39,111 nucleotides of DNA from Deltaproteobacteria bacterium CG_4_9_14_3_um_filter_63_12 (GCA_002789955.1 PFUG01000116.1:1-39111); one strand, 5' to 3'. Positions 26,361 to 36,610 are shown, numbered from the stretch's first letter. The notes: generated from the letters alone by a model not told the origin. Numbers and translations are program-made.

Positions 26361-27013
26361 TCATCGAGTTTCTGGCCCACGCCGCGTTCCGCCTCGTCTC
26401 GAGTGCGGGAACGCGGCTCGTGTTGGATCCCTACGAATCCGGCGGCTTCAGTGGAAGAGTGGGCTTCAGGCCCATTGAAGGGCCTTGCGACGGCGTCGTC
26501 ATCACCCACGATCACCTAGACCACTGCTTTACCGGCTCACTGACCCCGCCTTTCGAGGTGGTGCGCACCGCCGGTCGCGTGGTGGAGGTGGAGATCCGGT
26601 CGGTGTCTGCGTTTCACGACCAGGAGCAGGGGAGGCGATTCGGTGGGAGCATTGACATGAAGGTGTTGACGTTGGACGGCATGACCCTCTGTCATGCAGG
26701 TGATCTGGGACAACGTCTCACCCCATCTCAGCTCGAAGCGCTCGGCCCCATCGACGTGCTGCTCTTGCCTGTCGGCGGCTTCTACACCCTCGACGCCGAA
26801 GACGCTCATTTCGTGGCGCAACAGCTCGAGCCGCGAGTCGTGATCCCATGCCACTACAAGAGTCGCTCTTGTGGCTTCGACATCGCCCCGCGAGAGCCCT
26901 TCGTCGAGCGCTTCGAGCGAGTGCTCGCCGTGCCGGCGGGAGCTTACGACCTCGCGCTCGGGACACTCCCCGAGGCGCTGACCTGCGTGACCCTCGAGCC
27001 CAGTCTGGACTGA
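26357..27013 (+). CDS. MBL-fold metallo-hydrolase (COG2220/UlaG-like)
   Basis: 218 residues. Contains the metal motif ITHDHLDHC, preceded by FLAHAAFRLVSSAGTRLVLDP, and later CHAGDLGQRLTP and VVIPCHYKS, the pattern of UlaG-like Zn-dependent hydrolases, whose known members cleave lactones or phosphodiesters. The substrate is unknown. Start ATG at 26357 overlaps the glycosyltransferase stop (ATGA), so the two are translationally coupled. The longer upstream frame overlaps the glycosyltransferase and is rejected. Confidence 0.9.
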   Translation: MIIEFLAHAAFRLVSSAGTRLVLDPYESGGFSGRVGFRPIEGPCDGVVITHDHLDHCFTGSLTPPFEVVRTAGRVVEVEIRSVSAFHDQEQGRRFGGSIDMKVLTLDGMTLCHAGDLGQRLTPSQLEALGPIDVLLLPVGGFYTLDAEDAHFVAQQLEPRVVIPCHYKSRSCGFDIAPREPFVERFERVLAVPAGAYDLALGTLPEALTCVTLEPSLD

Positions 27014-27161
27014 GCGAGCGCTTGCTCCCGACGCGCAGGTTAGAGGATAGTGCTGGCTTCGAAGAACCCGTGAGGCCAGGGTCCCGAACAGGGGGCGGCG
27101 AACCACTGCACTTGACGCCCACGAGATTGGCGTGGGCTGCGGCGACAACACTGGATGCGCG

Positions 27162-28831
<1,670 letters not shown>

Positions 28832-28835
<4 letters not shown>

Positions 28836-30217
28836 GACGAACCGGAAACAAGACGATCGTGCCGTTCAAGGCCAAGATCGTCGAGCCCATTCGGCTGCTC
28901 CCTCGGGCGGAGCGCATCGAGCGGATCATCGCCGCTGGGTTGAACCTCTTTAACCTCGAATCGCGAGACGTCTACATCGACCTGCTCACCGACTCCGGCA
29001 CCGGCGCCATGAGCGCGCAGCAACTGGGCGCGGCGATGATGGGCGACGAGTCGTATGCAGGCTCGCGCAGCTTCGAGCGCCTGGCGGAGAACTTCTCTCG
29101 CATCACCGGTCTACCCTACGTGATTCCTGCTCACCAAGGACGCGGCGCAGAGCGGGTCTTGAACTCGGTGCTGGTCAAGAAACACCAGATCGTACCGGGC
29201 AACTCGCACTTCGACACCACCAAAGCCCACATCGAGTTCTCGGGCGGCCGCTGCATCGACTGCACGATCCAAGCAGGCAAGAGCTCGCAGGAGCTGCACC
29301 CCTTCAAAGGGAATCTCGACCTCGTCGCGCTGCGTCAGGCCGTCGAAGAGTACGGGGCCAAGCATGTCGCCTACGTGCTCATCACGGTGACCTGCAACTC
29401 GGGCGGTGGTCAGCCAGTCTCGATGCAGAACATGCGAGAAGTGAGCGCCTATGCGCGCTCGCGTGGCATCGCCGTGTACTTGGACGTCGCCCGCTTCGCC
29501 GAGAACGCGTTCTTCATCAAGGAGCGAGAAGAGGGCTACGCCGACAAGAGCATCGCGGAGATCGTCTTCGAGATGTTTTCTTATGCGGACGGCTGCACGA
29601 TGAGCGCGAAAAAGGACGGCATCGTGCCCATGGGCGGCCTGATCGGCGTGCGCGATCAGGGGCTCTTCGAGGCGTTGAAGACGCCGACCATTCTCTTCGA
29701 GGGGTTCTTCACCTACGGCGGCATGAGCGGGATGACCATGGAGGCACTGGCCACCGGTCTCGAAGAGGTGCTCGACGAGGACTACCTGAGATACCGCGTC
29801 GGACAGGTGGCCCAGCTGGGCGCTTGGTTGGAGGAGGAGGGCGTCCCGATCGTACGCCCAGTCGGTGGACACGCCGTGTTCATCGACGGACGGCTCTTCT
29901 TCCCAGACATCCCCGAAGACGAGTTCCCTGCGCAGGCCGTCTGCGTCGAGCTCTACAAAGAGGGCGGCGTGCGGGCTGTGGAGATCGGCTCGAACCTGAT
30001 CGGCCGCAACCCGGACACCGGCGAGAACATTCGCCCAGCGATGGACCTTTGTCGGCTGACGATCCCACGGCGAGTGTACAGCTCCGAGCATCTCGAGCAC
30101 GTCGTCGACGCCGCCAAGACGGTCCTCGACGGGCAGCACAGCCGCAGCCGTGGGCTCGCCTTCCTTAAAGAAGCCCAAGGCATTCGCCATTTTGCGTCCA
30201 CGTTCCGAGAGCTCTAA
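28832..30217 (+). CDS. tnaA: Tryptophanase (beta-eliminating lyase)
   Basis: 461 residues. A PLP enzyme of the tryptophanase/tyrosine phenol-lyase family. The PLP-binding Lys (about 261) lies in MSAKKDGIVPMGG, as in tryptophanase (tyrosine phenol-lyase has SGKKDCLVNIGG). VEIGSNLIGRNPDTGE also fits tryptophanase, whereas tyrosine phenol-lyase has MERG at that place, by my recollection of the family. Also present: IDLLTDSGTGAMSAQQ, GDESYAGSRSF, PAHQGRGAER, LDVARFAENAFFIKERE and LCRLTIPRRVY. It is expected to split Trp into indole, pyruvate and ammonia. The start overlaps the kinase stop and is preceded by GGGAGAAGAG. A response-regulator gene follows after 63 nt. Confidence 0.93.
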
Positions 30218-30280
30218 GCGTCGACGGCAACGGGTCGCCGCCGCTTCAAATATTTGTCTCCCTTCAACAAGGTGGTCCTC

Positions 30281-30757
30281 ATGTCCTGGAAGACGTTCAA
30301 AGAATCTGGCAAGTTGCCAGAGGGGAGCCCGCTCAAGAAGCTTGGCCTCCTGGTGGTCGATGACGAGAGCGAAATCATCGAGTCACTGGGCGAGATCTTC
30401 AAGCAGAGCTTCGACATCTTCTCGGCGGTGTCCGCGCGCGAAGGCTTGGAGCTCTTCAAAGAGCACGCCCCGAAGCTGATCCTCAGCGACCAGCGGATGC
30501 CCGAGATGAGCGGCTTGCAGCTCCTCGAGCGCATCAAGGCCATCAACCCAGACACCGTGCGGATCTTGGTCACTGGCTACAGCGACATCAACGTAGTGAT
30601 TGACGGCCTCAACCGCGGGCTCTTGTGGAAGTACGTCACGAAACCCTGGGACAACGAGGAGCTGAAAGCCCTAGTCATGGAGGGCGCTCGAAACTACGTC
30701 AGGGAGCACGGCCTCGACGAGAGCGCGTTCCGCTTCTCGGGGTTCTTGGGCTTCTGA
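30281..30757 (+). CDS. Single-domain response regulator
   Basis: 158 residues: a receiver domain (about 23-140) with LLVVDDESEII, acceptor Asp70 in LILSDQRMPEMSG, TGYSD and KPWDNEE, followed by only a short C-terminal helix. No DNA-binding or enzyme output. The KPWDNEEL ending and TGYSDINVVIDGLNRG resemble receiver domains of the RpfG/HD-GYP type. It may be the partner of the histidine kinase two genes upstream. ATG at 30281 has GGTGGT upstream. Confidence 0.93.
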   Translation: MSWKTFKESGKLPEGSPLKKLGLLVVDDESEIIESLGEIFKQSFDIFSAVSAREGLELFKEHAPKLILSDQRMPEMSGLQLLERIKAINPDTVRILVTGYSDINVVIDGLNRGLLWKYVTKPWDNEELKALVMEGARNYVREHGLDESAFRFSGFLGF

Positions 30758-31116
30758 TGGACTCCATCAACTCGGCGGTACGAGCGACTATCCCTGGCGG
30801 TTTTTTTCCGCCGATTTGCCCCCCTGGTTCTGCGGACTCGCGCAACTTCGACATCCTGCTCAAGCCACCCAACTCGCGGTGTCCACACGCGGTGCTCGTA
30901 TCGAGATTCAGCAACTCAGCAATGCGGACGTCGCCGCCCAACCCGTCTTGACTGCTTCGAGCCCGGCATGAAACGCCGCTGCTTCTCATCGAGCAAGCTG
31001 AAGAAGAGCACTATCGCCGCCCTCAGTTCATCTGAAATGACGGCAGGCCGCTCTGGGGCTTGATGGTTTTGGGGTTGGTCGCGCTGCGACGGCTTCGAGC
31101 CTGAAGCCGAGAGCAA
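30758..31116. other. Gap after the response regulator
   Basis: No long reading frame with family similarity. A GGCGG-T7-CCGCC stem-loop lies at about 30796-30812. A doubtful 31-residue frame is listed separately. Confidence 0.4.
30968..31063 (+). CDS. Doubtful 31-aa peptide resembling a RiPP leader
   Basis: ATG at 30968 opens 31 codons whose middle reads KLKKSTIAALSSSEM. This resembles the LKKxTIAxLsxxEM leader of class I lanthipeptide-type precursors known from Bacteroidetes and Myxococcota. The usual GG and Cys/Ser/Thr-rich core are missing; the frame ends GRSGA-stop, so at best this is a decayed precursor. Only a weak GAG lies before the ATG. A strong terminator starts 54 nt after the stop. 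No modification enzymes are nearby. Confidence 0.2.
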   Translation: MKRRCFSSSKLKKSTIAALSSSEMTAGRSGA

Positions 31117-31156
31117 AAAGCAAAGGCCGCGCTCGAGCAAGCGCGGCCTTTGCTTT
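31117..31156. terminator. Strong hairpin terminator
   Basis: Perfect 17-bp stem AAAGCAAAGGCCGCGCT / AGCGCGGCCTTTGCTTT with a 6-nt loop. A/T-rich ends on both sides make it usable in either direction. It probably ends the kinase-tnaA-regulator transcript. Confidence 0.85.
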
Positions 31157-31200
31157 GTCGAAGAACAGAGTCGCAGGGCCTACTACTAGACCTGGGACAT

Positions 31201-31330
31201 GGAAGGCTCACCGAACTTGCCGGGGAGGGTGCCCCAATTCGGCGTACGGAACCACGATTGGCGCGGTTGTTCCAGCCCGTCGCCGAATTGGGGCACCCTC
31301 CCCGATAGCAACGTTCTGGAATAGCCTTCC
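31201..31330. repeat. 130-bp long inverted repeat (possible ncRNA or mobile element)
   Basis: A perfect 24-bp inverted repeat (31221-31244 with 31281-31304) surrounds a 36-nt loop. Outside it, GGAAGGCT (31201-31208) pairs with AGCCTTCC (31323-31330), and GAACTTGC pairs with GCAACGTTC with one bulge. The loop also has GGAAC/GTTCC. The result is a long, nearly continuous hairpin. No coding frame fits it. Confidence 0.8.
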
Positions 31331-31843
31331 TTGTGACGCGACGTGGTAGGAAACTCTCGGGCGGCGCGACGCCGACCACGGTGCAGAGCACCAAGCTAGA
31401 CCTTCCTGCGAGCCGGTCCTTCAGAGGACTTTGAGATACCAGGTTCGTTTTGGCTCGGCAAGGCTACACGCTCGCCGCGATGCTCATCGGAGGACTACGA
31501 ATCGTCGCACACCCTCGGCTCGAGTCTTCCTGGCGATGAGCTCCAGCCACTGGGGAATACAGCGGTGGGCTGCTTGGGATAAGACGCAGCATATTTGGCG
31601 ACGCGCTCTGCAGCTTCCTCGATGGCCACGCTTTCAAACGCAGCGAGGCCCTCCTCGATCAATCCAGCCGCCAGTAGAGGTCGCCGCCCGATCTATGCAA
31701 TGCCGCCGGATTGGGCTAGGCTCCAAAGCCACGACATCAACTCTGTGGGCCATTTGCGGCCAGGTTCCCAGCGCTCGCCGTCCGAACGGTGACTGCCCAA
31801 CACCTCTCCTGGCGCGCCAAGCTTCGAGACGAGCCTTTTCCCG
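31331..31843. other. Region upstream of plsX without a convincing gene
   Basis: Only low-quality frames are seen, including an Arg-rich 138-codon plus-strand frame (31431-31847) that overlaps the plsX start and shows no family features. A minus-strand fragment is listed separately. Confidence 0.4.
31495..31662 (-). pseudogene. Possible small or decayed reading frame, about 55 aa
   Basis: On the minus strand a frame bounded by TAG codons at 31693 and 31495 reads as plausible protein (GLAAFESVAIEEAAERVAKY followed by AASYPKQPTAVFPSGW), with an amphipathic Ala/Glu-rich helix. The only reasonable start is TTG at 31662, with no clear ribosome site. The same frame continues upstream past the TAG, so it may be the remnant of a longer gene. 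Family not recognised. Confidence 0.22.
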
Positions 31844-32887
31844 ATGAACACACGCCTCGAAAACACAGTGGTCCGGATCGCATTCGACGCCATGGGTGGA
31901 TACAACGCTCCGCAAGCCGTGGTCAAAGCGGCGGCCAGAGCCAGCCTCGAGCACTCGTTTCACTGCGTCTTGGTCGGTGACGGTTCGCAGCTCGATCCCT
32001 TGTTGCAGAACGAGACCCACAACCCGGAGAAGCTCAGCATCCATCACGCCGCGGGTGTGATCTCGCTGGGCAGCCGTCCGGACCAGGCTCTCGGCGGCGT
32101 GGGGGACACTAGCATCGAGCGCGCCGCGGCCTTGCTCGGCAGCGACCAAGTGGATGCCTTGGTGACAGCGGGCAACGCCGGTGTGGCGACTTTGGCGATC
32201 AAGCGGCACGTGCCCATGCTGCAGGGGATTCGCCGCGCGGCCATCGCAGCGGTCATTCCCACACCGCGGCGCAGGGGGGCCAAGAAGGACCCCTTTTGCT
32301 TGTTGCTGGACGTGGGAGCGTCCGTTCACACCGAGGCCGAAGACCTGTCGTCCTTTGCAGTGATGGGAGCGGCCTACGCGCGCTGCATCAGCGAGAACCC
32401 GAGGCCAACTGTGGCGCTGCTCTCGGTGAGCCGCGAGGCGGATGTAGGCCCCGATTGGGTCGTGCGAGCGCATCGACTCCTGGCGGGGCGAGCGGTCGAC
32501 GAGCACTTCGAGTTCATTGGAAACATAGAAGGGCACCAGCTCCTCAGCGGTGAGGCGGACGTGGTGGTGTGCGATGGGTTTACCGGCAACATCACGGTGC
32601 GGCTCCTCGAGGGCATGGCCGACGCGGCCGTCGACATTGCGAAGGCGGCCTACGAGAAGAAGCTCAGCTGGCGGTTAGGGTTGTCGATGTTGTCTGGCGG
32701 ACTGGAGCAGCTGCGCCGGCTCACGGACTGGGAGCAATACGGCGGCGCGCCGCTCCTCGGCTTCCAGAAGCCCGTTCTCGTGACGCACTCGGGCAGCGGT
32801 GAGCGAGCGCTGGTGAACGCGGCACGCGTCGCGGCTCGCGCTGTGCGTGAGGGCTTGGTCGCGCAGATCCAAGGGAAGCTGGGGTGA
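31844..32887 (+). CDS. plsX: Phosphate acyltransferase PlsX
   Basis: 347 residues. Converts acyl-ACP and phosphate to acyl-phosphate for PlsY-dependent phosphatidic acid synthesis. Motifs are VRIAFDAMGGYNAPQAVV, DALVTAGNAGVATLAI, LLLDVGASVHTEAEDLSSFA, FIGNIEGHQLLSGEADVVVCDGFTGNI and a C-terminal GAPLLGFQKPVLVTHSGSG. In most PlsX the start is IALDAMGGDxxP; here it is IAFDAMGGYNAP, so the Asp after GG is Tyr. ATG at 31844 has no strong ribosome site. rpmF, the frequent neighbour, is not upstream. Four nt separate it from the App1-like gene. Confidence 0.94.
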   Translation: MNTRLENTVVRIAFDAMGGYNAPQAVVKAAARASLEHSFHCVLVGDGSQLDPLLQNETHNPEKLSIHHAAGVISLGSRPDQALGGVGDTSIERAAALLGSDQVDALVTAGNAGVATLAIKRHVPMLQGIRRAAIAAVIPTPRRRGAKKDPFCLLLDVGASVHTEAEDLSSFAVMGAAYARCISENPRPTVALLSVSREADVGPDWVVRAHRLLAGRAVDEHFEFIGNIEGHQLLSGEADVVVCDGFTGNITVRLLEGMADAAVDIAKAAYEKKLSWRLGLSMLSGGLEQLRRLTDWEQYGGAPLLGFQKPVLVTHSGSGERALVNAARVAARAVREGLVAQIQGKLG

Positions 32888-32891
32888 GGGC

Positions 32892-33962
32892 ATGAAGCGA
32901 GACTCGAAACGCGTCGAGCATGTCTTCCGCTGGGACCTCGACAAGACCTACCTCGACACCGACTTCGACAAGGTCGCTGACCTGGTCAAGACCGCCTTCC
33001 AGAAGGCCGAGGAGAAGCGCACGATCCCTGGCGCTGGTGCGCTTCTGCGGGCGCTCCTCGCCGAAGTGCCCGAAACGCGTCGGGCCGTGTATTTTATCTC
33101 CGGTAGCCCTCGCCAGATGCGCAAAGTACTCGAGAAGAAGCTGGAGATCGATGGCATCCGGCCCGATGCCTTCGTTCTCAAGCCAAACCTACAAAACCTC
33201 CTGCTGCTTCGCTTTCGCGCGCTACGCGGACAATTGGGCTACAAGTTGCGCGCGCTGCTCGACCACCAGCCCGCAGAGCTCGACGGCGTCCCCGAGACCC
33301 TCTTCGGCGACGACGCCGAACAAGACGCCGTCATCTACTCCATCTACGCCGAGGTGCTCGCCGGGCGGATCCGTGGTGACCGGCTCTCGCGGTTGCTGCA
33401 GAGCGCCAACGTCTACAGCGGAGACGCCAAGGCGATTCTCGCTCGTGTGGAGGCCATGCCCCATCAGGACCGGGTGCGTCGGATCTTCATCAAGCTCGAC
33501 CGCAAGAGCCCGCCCGGCCGATTCCGGCCTTACATGCCGCGCCTGGTGCCGGTCTACAACTACTTCCAGGCCGCGTTGGTCCTGTTCCAGGACTCTCTAC
33601 TGACGGCCAACGACGTAGTCGCCATCTCGCTCGATATGATCGAGAACGACGGTTACAACCCGTTCGCGCTGACCAACAGCATGCAGGACGTCGTGCGGCG
33701 CGGGCATCTCGCCGCCGAAACCATCCAAAATATCGGCCGCAGCCTGCTCGCCGACTATGCGGTCGACGAGATCGCGCGGCGATTCTTAGACGAGTTCGCG
33801 GGGCGCATCGAGGCGTTGCACGGCTATCAAGCCGAGCTGCCCGAGCCTTCCCACGAAGAGGTCGACTACGTCAGCTTGCTAGAAGAGGAGCTGTCGGCGC
33901 GCAAGCGGCACAAGCAGCAGCAGAGGCTCGCCGATCGCCTCGGCAAGTCGGGCTTATTCTGA
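32892..33962 (+). CDS. App1-type phosphatidate phosphatase (DUF2183)
   Basis: 356 residues. A HAD-like phosphatase: WDLDKTYLDTDF (nucleophile Asp near residue 14), YFISGSPRQMRKV, FVLKPNLQNLL and LFGDDAEQDAVIYSIYAEVL. This set is that of the App1/DUF2183 family, whose yeast founder dephosphorylates phosphatidate to diacylglycerol. Here the classical start DDID is replaced by DLDKT and there is no membrane segment. A helical C-terminal region follows. ATG at 32892 has GTGAGGG directly upstream, 4 nt after plsX. With PlsX next door, a role in balancing phosphatidic acid is plausible. The 3' end overlaps folB by 9 nt. Confidence 0.88.
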   Translation: MKRDSKRVEHVFRWDLDKTYLDTDFDKVADLVKTAFQKAEEKRTIPGAGALLRALLAEVPETRRAVYFISGSPRQMRKVLEKKLEIDGIRPDAFVLKPNLQNLLLLRFRALRGQLGYKLRALLDHQPAELDGVPETLFGDDAEQDAVIYSIYAEVLAGRIRGDRLSRLLQSANVYSGDAKAILARVEAMPHQDRVRRIFIKLDRKSPPGRFRPYMPRLVPVYNYFQAALVLFQDSLLTANDVVAISLDMIENDGYNPFALTNSMQDVVRRGHLAAETIQNIGRSLLADYAVDEIARRFLDEFAGRIEALHGYQAELPEPSHEEVDYVSLLEEELSARKRHKQQQRLADRLGKSGLF

Positions 33963-34325
33963 GGATTTGTCGCGCACGATCCGCACGCCGACCCAGTCCG
34001 GGCTGCCCAGGACCCCTGGGGCCTTCTTGTAGACAACGACTTCGACGGAGGTGACGAAGCGCAGCTCCAAGCAGCCGTCGGCAATCTCTTCGGCGAGCCG
34101 TTCGACGAGGAGGTGGCAGGGCCCCTGGCCGACGGCCATGATGACGCGGGCGAGGTCTTCGTAGTTGAGGGTGTCGCAGAACTGGTCGGTGTGGAATGCG
34201 CGCACGTTCTCGACCCGAACCTTGACGTCGACCCGGAAGCGCCGTCCCTGCTCGCGCTCCCATTTCTCGACGCCGTGTCGGCCCACGAACTCGAGCCCGA
34301 TGACATGAAGCTCGCTCACCGTCAT
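33954..34325 (-). CDS. folB: Dihydroneopterin aldolase
   Basis: 123 residues, normal for FolB/FolX. FolB cleaves 7,8-dihydroneopterin to the hydroxymethylpterin of folate synthesis. Signatures are LEFVGRHGVEKWEREQGRRF (conserved Glu), DTLNYEDLARVI, HLLVERLAEEIAD and the catalytic-Lys region VVVYKKAPGV. ATG at 34325 has AGGA about 8 nt upstream; the long upstream extension is not coding. An epimerase-type FolX cannot be excluded. Convergent and overlapping with the App1-like gene. Confidence 0.92.
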   Translation of the reverse strand: MTVSELHVIGLEFVGRHGVEKWEREQGRRFRVDVKVRVENVRAFHTDQFCDTLNYEDLARVIMAVGQGPCHLLVERLAEEIADGCLELRFVTSVEVVVYKKAPGVLGSPDWVGVRIVRDKSSE

Positions 34326-34485
34326 GGTGCTATTCCTGCTCTCGTGAAGTGAAGTCACCGCCAGGCTTTGCCTTGACGACGACGGGCCCGAGTACCAGTA
34401 AGCGTGACAGTTGACAACTGGCTCGACGGGCAGGAGCTTAGCCGACGCATTTCGCGCTCCCATGCGCGATCGGCCAAGAGGAAAC

Positions 34486-34722
34486 ATGGCAAACTCAGAG
34501 AATCTGCTCGCTGCAGGGTTACTCAACGTCTGTAAGCAACTCCTGGGGCGTGTTCGCGTGCTCGAAGAGGTGGTCAAGAGCCACCCCGACTTGCTGGCGG
34601 AGTACCAAAAGAAGCAAAGGTTTCTGGCCGCCTTTGAAGAAGACGAGTACACCACCACCGTTGGTACGCTGAAAGAGTGGCTCAAGACGCTCGAGGAGCA
34701 GGAAGATCTGTTCTCCGAATGA
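34486..34722 (+). CDS. Small helical protein, 78 aa
   Basis: Family not recognised. ATG at 34486 has a good AGAGGAAAC ribosome site directly upstream. The product is charged and predicted all-helical, with amphipathic heptads (LLGRVRVLEEVVKSHPDLL, TLKEWLKTLEEQED). No Cys, signal peptide or membrane helix. Divergent from folB. Confidence 0.7.
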   Translation: MANSENLLAAGLLNVCKQLLGRVRVLEEVVKSHPDLLAEYQKKQRFLAAFEEDEYTTTVGTLKEWLKTLEEQEDLFSE

Positions 34723-34772
34723 ACGCATTGGCCCACATTCCCTCGACAAGGGACAAGATCAGGACTGAGTTA

Positions 34773-34801
34773 TTGTCTCGACTGAACTATCTCCGTATAC
34801 T
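34773..34801 (+). promoter_or_regulatory. Sigma-70-like promoter of the Cys-rich lipoprotein gene
   Basis: TTGTCT (34773-34778), a 17-nt spacer and TATACT (34796-34801). The -10 matches five of six consensus bases. About 100 nt upstream of the GTG start. Confidence 0.6.
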
Positions 34802-34901
34802 CCAGCCGTTCTCGCCTGGATTCTTGCGAGAGTAGGGACTCTTCATCTTCAAGTGGGTAGCAGTGAGGACCAACTTGTCCTCAGTATCGCGGAGGTTGCT
34901 C

Positions 34902-36578
34902 GTGCAAAGCGGATCGATTGTAAAACGTGTTATCGCCCCCATCGCTCTGTTGGCGGGTCTCTGCCTGCTCCAATTGACGATGAGCTCCTGTGACGACGCT
35001 GGCACCGCCGCTGGCTGCTCGATCGACAAGGACTGCCCGAATCGCGGGACGGTCTGCGGTGAAGCCGGCGAGTGCGTGACGGTTCAATGCTCGTCGCGCT
35101 CGGATTGCGGGCCAACCCAGACCTGCACGCCCGAGGGGACCTGCACGGCGAGCGAGTGCGTCTCGGACGAAGACTGCGCCTCCTTCGGCTCAGGGTTCGT
35201 CTGCAAGGCCCAGCTCTGCTCGGCCGGCACGACCTCCGGCTGCACCTCCGACACCGAGTGCACCCCCACTGGGCAGGTGTGCAACATCCTCAGTGGCCAG
35301 TGCGAGACCCCCTCCGGTTGCACCGCGGACAGCGAGTGCTCGGCCGACAAGTACTGCGCCGCCAGCGGTCAATGTCAGCCAGGATGCCGTGTCGACGGTT
35401 GCGAAGGTGGCTTGACCTGCGACCTCACCGATCGCACCTGCAAGGGCGCTGACTGCACCGCCTCGGAATGCGCGGCGCAAGGCATGGCGTGTGACCTCGA
35501 CAGTGGGCAATGCGCCCCTCGCTCGGGCAAGGCGATCTGCGAGACCTGTACCCTCGGCACCGAAGAGTGTGGGGGTCCTGGTGACCGCTGCGCAGCGCTG
35601 GGCGGCACCTCGATTTGCACGTTCGCATGTGGAACCTCCGCCGATTGCCCCTCCGGTTTCGAGTGCCAACCCATCACGACCACCGCGAGCGGCTGCATCC
35701 CCCTGAGCCGTACGTGTGAGGGCTGCTTCGTCAGCGGCTGCAATACCAACGAAGTCTGCAACCCCGAGACCGCCGCTTGCGACGTCAAGACCGCCAACTG
35801 CGCCGCCTGTGAGAACTCCATCGAGTGCGGAAATACCGCGACCTGCACGGCCTACCAAGGTCTCAACCGCTGCTTGGAGAAGTGCGTCAACGGGACGTGC
35901 CCATCCGGCTCCACCTGCAACACCGGCAACGGCACCTGTGAGCCCGACACTGGTGCGTGCACCTCTTGCTCGCTGGTCGCCTCCACCTGCACCACGCAGG
36001 GCATGGTCCTCGACGAGGAAGCTTGCGCCTGTGTCACCTGTTTGGTGGACGGCGACTGCACAACTGGGCTCTGTGCACAGGGCGTGGGTCAGTGCGTCCC
36101 TGGAACCGGCGCATGCCTGTCCGATGCTGAGTGCACAACTGGACACTGCTTCGGCTACCTGGGCACCGAACGCTCCGGCGTCTGTGTGGAGTGCAACGAG
36201 AACGCACACTGCAACGGCGCGACCTGCAACAATCACACGTGCGCGGTCTGCTCCTGCCCGCCCCCGCAAACCTGCAACGCCTCTGGACAGTGCATCACTG
36301 GCGGCTCCTGCACGAGCGATGCCGAGTGTGAGAACAGCAAGGGAGCTGGCTGGATGTGTGACCCTGCAAGCTCCAAGTGCTACACGCCAGGCACTTGCGA
36401 TCCAGGCGATCCGTCCATCGCGCCGTGTACGCCACCAACGACCTGCGGCGCCGGGATGCTCGGAAACTCCTGCCAAGGCTGCGACATGGTGGCCGGCGGG
36501 TGCCGGCCCGGTGAGACCTGCCTGTCCTTCGGCATCCCCGGCTTCGACCTGGGCTGCATCGGCGGGTTGGGCTTCTAG
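34902..36578 (+). CDS. Cys-rich repeat lipoprotein, 558 aa
   Basis: GTG at 34902 has GGAGG 6 nt upstream. The N-terminus is a lipoprotein signal: basic start, hydrophobic APIALLAGLCLLQL, then MSSC as lipobox, followed by DDAG. The mature protein is a chain of a dozen or so short Cys-rich modules with CxxDxDC / CxxxxxCxxxxxC spacing (for example CSIDKDCPNRGTVCGEAGEC, CTSDTECTPTGQVC, CLSDAECTTGHC). Such modules are common in secreted proteins of Myxococcota and resemble EGF/EB-type disulphide domains. The C-terminus (PGFDLGCIGGLGF) is short. Expected extracytoplasmic, disulphide-bonded; function unknown, possibly adhesion or surface binding. Confidence 0.9.
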   Translation: MQSGSIVKRVIAPIALLAGLCLLQLTMSSCDDAGTAAGCSIDKDCPNRGTVCGEAGECVTVQCSSRSDCGPTQTCTPEGTCTASECVSDEDCASFGSGFVCKAQLCSAGTTSGCTSDTECTPTGQVCNILSGQCETPSGCTADSECSADKYCAASGQCQPGCRVDGCEGGLTCDLTDRTCKGADCTASECAAQGMACDLDSGQCAPRSGKAICETCTLGTEECGGPGDRCAALGGTSICTFACGTSADCPSGFECQPITTTASGCIPLSRTCEGCFVSGCNTNEVCNPETAACDVKTANCAACENSIECGNTATCTAYQGLNRCLEKCVNGTCPSGSTCNTGNGTCEPDTGACTSCSLVASTCTTQGMVLDEEACACVTCLVDGDCTTGLCAQGVGQCVPGTGACLSDAECTTGHCFGYLGTERSGVCVECNENAHCNGATCNNHTCAVCSCPPPQTCNASGQCITGGSCTSDAECENSKGAGWMCDPASSKCYTPGTCDPGDPSIAPCTPPTTCGAGMLGNSCQGCDMVAGGCRPGETCLSFGIPGFDLGCIGGLGF

Positions 36579-36610
36579 AACATAGGTTCGAACGGGCTTT
36601 CCGAAGTCCG

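Noticed and set aside
29111..30190. 359-codon minus-strand open frame
   Set aside because: Antisense to tryptophanase.
35190..36476. 428-codon minus-strand open frame
   Set aside because: Antisense to the Cys-rich lipoprotein; composition is Ala/Gly/Val only.
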